Below are positions 6,964 through 8,786 of a stretch of 8,786 nucleotides of DNA, in pieces. The translations under genes were made by a program, and so were the position numbers. Each line of letters starts with the position of its first letter. Positions within the stretch are counted from its first letter, which is position 1. The stretch comes from Dehalococcoidia bacterium (GTDB taxonomy: Bacteria; Chloroflexota; Dehalococcoidia; GIF9; AB-539-J10). The stretch lies in assembly GCA_030612165.1 (NCBI GenBank), contig JAUWOK010000040.1, forward strand, positions 1 through 8,786. The letters are read 5' to 3'. The notes under the pieces are model-generated. The model saw nothing but the letters and a program-made list of their open reading frames with translations. It searched no databases and was not told where the DNA came from.

Positions 6964-8373
6964 TCAATACCCGGGCGGTGAAGAGCTTTTGCCCATCCTT
7001 CTTAATATCTCTCTGCCCGCCAGCACACCAGACGCGGAAGCCTGGACCAAGCCGCGGCTCACTCCCGCCCCGTCTCCTGCCGCAAACATATTCTTTATCT
7101 CGGTTTCCATACATCTGTTTAATTTCAACCTGCTGGAATAGAACTTAACTTCGGCGCCGTAAAGTAGAGTAGAAGGAAGCGCGACACCGGGCATCAAACC
7201 ATCCAGCGCATAAATCATCTCGATTATTCCCTGGAGGTAACGGAACGGCAAAGCAAAGCTTAAATCGCCAGGAGTCGCTGCCTCCAGGCTCGGCTTCATA
7301 GAATTGTTTCGCAGACGAGCTTGAGTAGAACGATGCCCTTTCATCAAATCTCCCAGTCTCTGTACCAAAACTCCACCGCCGAGTAAATTAGCCAGACGAG
7401 CCAGGCTCTTTCCGTAGGCGATAGAATCGCGGAACGGCTCGGTAAAAGATGTGCTGACCAGAAGAGCAAAATTGGTATTTCTAGTTTTAGGCTCGCTGTA
7501 GCTGAATCCATTGGTCGTAATTACAGGATCAGCCCCTCCGGTGGATTCCATAATCACCTCTCCTCCGGGACACACGCAAAATGTCCTTACCCTGTCATCA
7601 AAACTCCGGGAAAAATACTCCAGCTTAGGCTCATACAGGGTGGAGGTAAACTCCTCCATAATCTCTATCGGTATCTCCACTCTCACGCCTATATCAACAG
7701 GATTTGATTTAACCTCCAGCTGAAGCTGTCTGGATTGTTCAATCAACCACTCCGAACCCTCTCTGCCAGGAGCTAGAATAAGATGCTCACAGGCCAGTTG
7801 TTCGCCGTCTTCAGTCACCACCGCCATGATCGCACCATCTTCCACTACCAGGTCTTTAACTGTTTGCTCCAGAACTACCTTTATCCTGGATCCCAGGTGC
7901 TCCCGCATACGGCTTAGCACCTGACGCCCAACGTCCGACCCCATATGCCGCAGTCTGGACGGGATTAGCTTGAGCCCCACCGCCCTTGCTCTGCCCTCTT
8001 GTTCCTCCAAGTTTTCTGCTTCACCATAAACCCTGTGAGGAGCCCCAAAATCAAGATATATTTTGTCCACATAATCAATAAGTGATTCGCTCTGCTTAAA
8101 ACCAATCAATTCCTCTAAATGTCCCCCCAACCTTGGCGATAGAGTAAGCTTGCCATCACTAAAAGCACCCGCCCCACCAAAGCCGCTAACCAAATGGCAG
8201 GGACGGCAGAGCCTGCAGCGATCTTTCTTTTTCTGGAGCGGGCAAATACGCTCATCAATCTCCTTGCCTTTGTCCAGAAGCAGCACATTGAGTCCCGCCA
8301 GACACATCTCCAGGCTGGCAAAAATGCCGGCAGAGCCGGCACCAACTACGATAACGTCATACTTTTCGGCCAT
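6964..8373 (-). CDS. FAD-dependent dehydrogenase (COG2509-like)
   Basis: A 469-aa flavoprotein of the uncharacterised FAD-dependent dehydrogenase group. The N-terminal Rossmann motif is VIVVGAGSAG (8-16) with an acidic residue at the end of the second strand (LLLDKG, Asp34), as for FAD binding. The family signature SGFGGAGAFSDGKLTL (63-78) follows a cysteine cluster: Cys44, Cys53, Cys56 and Cys59. A middle stretch LILAPGREGSEWL (198-210) is the second dinucleotide-fold element, and FAAGDGAGVSRGLVQASASG (430-449) is the C-terminal FAD-contacting motif seen in this group. The protein is soluble and of expected length. The substrate is unknown. The ATG at 8373 is preceded directly by an in-frame TAA and no upstream start is possible; the nearest SD-like AGGT is about 14 bases away, so initiation looks weak. 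It is separated by 217 bp from the upstream small gene and 160 bp from the downstream gene, so it may be monocistronic. Confidence 0.88.
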   Translation of the reverse strand: MAEKYDVIVVGAGSAGIFASLEMCLAGLNVLLLDKGKEIDERICPLQKKKDRCRLCRPCHLVSGFGGAGAFSDGKLTLSPRLGGHLEELIGFKQSESLIDYVDKIYLDFGAPHRVYGEAENLEEQEGRARAVGLKLIPSRLRHMGSDVGRQVLSRMREHLGSRIKVVLEQTVKDLVVEDGAIMAVVTEDGEQLACEHLILAPGREGSEWLIEQSRQLQLEVKSNPVDIGVRVEIPIEIMEEFTSTLYEPKLEYFSRSFDDRVRTFCVCPGGEVIMESTGGADPVITTNGFSYSEPKTRNTNFALLVSTSFTEPFRDSIAYGKSLARLANLLGGGVLVQRLGDLMKGHRSTQARLRNNSMKPSLEAATPGDLSFALPFRYLQGIIEMIYALDGLMPGVALPSTLLYGAEVKFYSSRLKLNRCMETEIKNMFAAGDGAGVSRGLVQASASGVLAGREILRRMGKSSSPPGY

Positions 8374-8590
8374 TTAGAATTTCTGTTACCTAAAAACCAT
8401 GTGACAGAGCGCCCATGCAAGAACACCGGCGTTTTACACGCAACATATCTCTTCTTTCCTCTCCAGGGCACCTTGTCAGAGAACACAAACCAACAGGACG
8501 AGCCTTTTTACAGTCTCGCCCTGTTTTCTTCTCGGATTCACAATCTTGGTGCAACAGCATACAACTGCAACACGCCGACGAAAAATCTAT
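8374..8590. other. 217-bp intergenic gap, one hairpin and no gene seen
   Basis: This stretch separates the small protein gene from the FAD dehydrogenase gene. Apart from the hairpin at 8492-8525 I find no tRNA, no convincing -35/-10 pair for the FAD gene, and no coding frame with a ribosome binding site. Confidence 0.5.
8492..8525 (-). terminator. Intergenic hairpin, possible terminator of the small gene
   Basis: AACAGGACGAG (8492-8502) and CTCGCCCTGTT (8515-8525) form an 11-bp stem with a 12-base loop. The one imperfect pair (8498/8519) is a G-U wobble in RNA read from the - strand but an A-C mismatch in RNA from the + strand, which favours a - strand transcript. The - strand downstream sequence is only moderately U-rich (GGTTTGTGTT), so termination may be weak; it could instead be an RNA stability element. 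Confidence 0.4.
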
Positions 8591-8785
8591 CTATGCTTTC
8601 TTTTCTACAACGCCAGGAGGAAGCTCTTCACGGCTAACCGGCTTGGAGAACCAAACCAGCCCTGCCTTGACATCCTCTTCCCGCCAGATTAAATTACCAT
8701 CTTTTCCCTCGGGTACCTTGCCACCAGGCACAAAATACAGTTTGTCCACCTTGCCTGAAGGCATAAAGACTTTTTTCTCCGCCAT
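8591..8785 (-). CDS. Small hypothetical protein at the window edge
   Basis: A 64-aa frame from an ATG one base inside the right edge to a TAG at 8593-8591. I do not recognise it. It starts MAEKKVFMPSGKVDKLYFVP and ends in EELPPGVVEKKA. It is charged and soluble, rich in lysine, glutamate, glycine and proline, with no membrane segment, signal peptide or cysteine. A short echo, MPSGKVDKLYF then VPGGKVPEGKDG, suggests compact beta turns. The ribosome binding site, and any more distal start, lie outside the window, so it may be the C-terminal part of a longer protein. A hairpin lies 66 bp or more downstream. Amino-acid composition looks like a real protein rather than chance. Confidence 0.6.
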   Translation of the reverse strand: MAEKKVFMPSGKVDKLYFVPGGKVPEGKDGNLIWREEDVKAGLVWFSKPVSREELPPGVVEKKA

Positions 8786-8786
8786 G

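Overview
The window reads as ordinary chromosomal DNA from a bacterium, most likely Chloroflexota and probably a Dehalococcoidia-like anaerobe. The main pointers are the beta clamp, whose N-terminus (MKLTCLQENLSRGLSIVGK) and C-terminus (MPMFVQW) look like clamps of that phylum, and an archaeal-type fructose-1,6-bisphosphate aldolase/phosphatase of the kind found in archaea and deep-branching, often anaerobic, bacteria. This placement comes from recognising families by eye and was not tested by a search.

Layout. At the left edge (about 1-142) lies what looks like the right end of an insertion sequence: the last codons of a transposase-like frame running into two 20-bp direct repeats. A + strand operon of three genes follows (198-3873): a DUF58 protein, a multi-pass membrane protein with a C-terminal DUF4129-like region, and a MoxR-family AAA+ ATPase. 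MoxR and DUF58 genes commonly travel together with membrane or transglutaminase-like partners; here the ATPase comes last and no transglutaminase domain is visible. The operon converges on a - strand block (3909-8785) with 35 bp between the facing stop codons and no clear terminator there.

The - strand block, in its direction of transcription, holds a 64-aa unrecognised small protein at the right edge, a 217-bp gap with an intergenic hairpin, an FAD-dependent dehydrogenase of the COG2509 type, a 160-bp gap with a likely promoter, then fructose-1,6-bisphosphate aldolase/phosphatase, RdgB (XTP/dITP pyrophosphatase) and DnaN (sliding clamp). The aldolase/phosphatase and rdgB genes are 9 bp apart and probably cotranscribed. 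dnaN has a strong-looking sigma-70 type promoter of its own overlapping the rdgB stop codon.

The most unusual sequence-level observation is at the junction of the first two operon genes. A perfect Shine-Dalgarno sequence and a classic 4-base stop/start overlap point to a start at 1472, but the codon there is ATA, not ATG. No canonical start exists in that frame until a TTG at 1613, which has no ribosome binding site. I do not see a clearly new biological system in this window; the MoxR/DUF58/DUF4129 operon is its least understood part.
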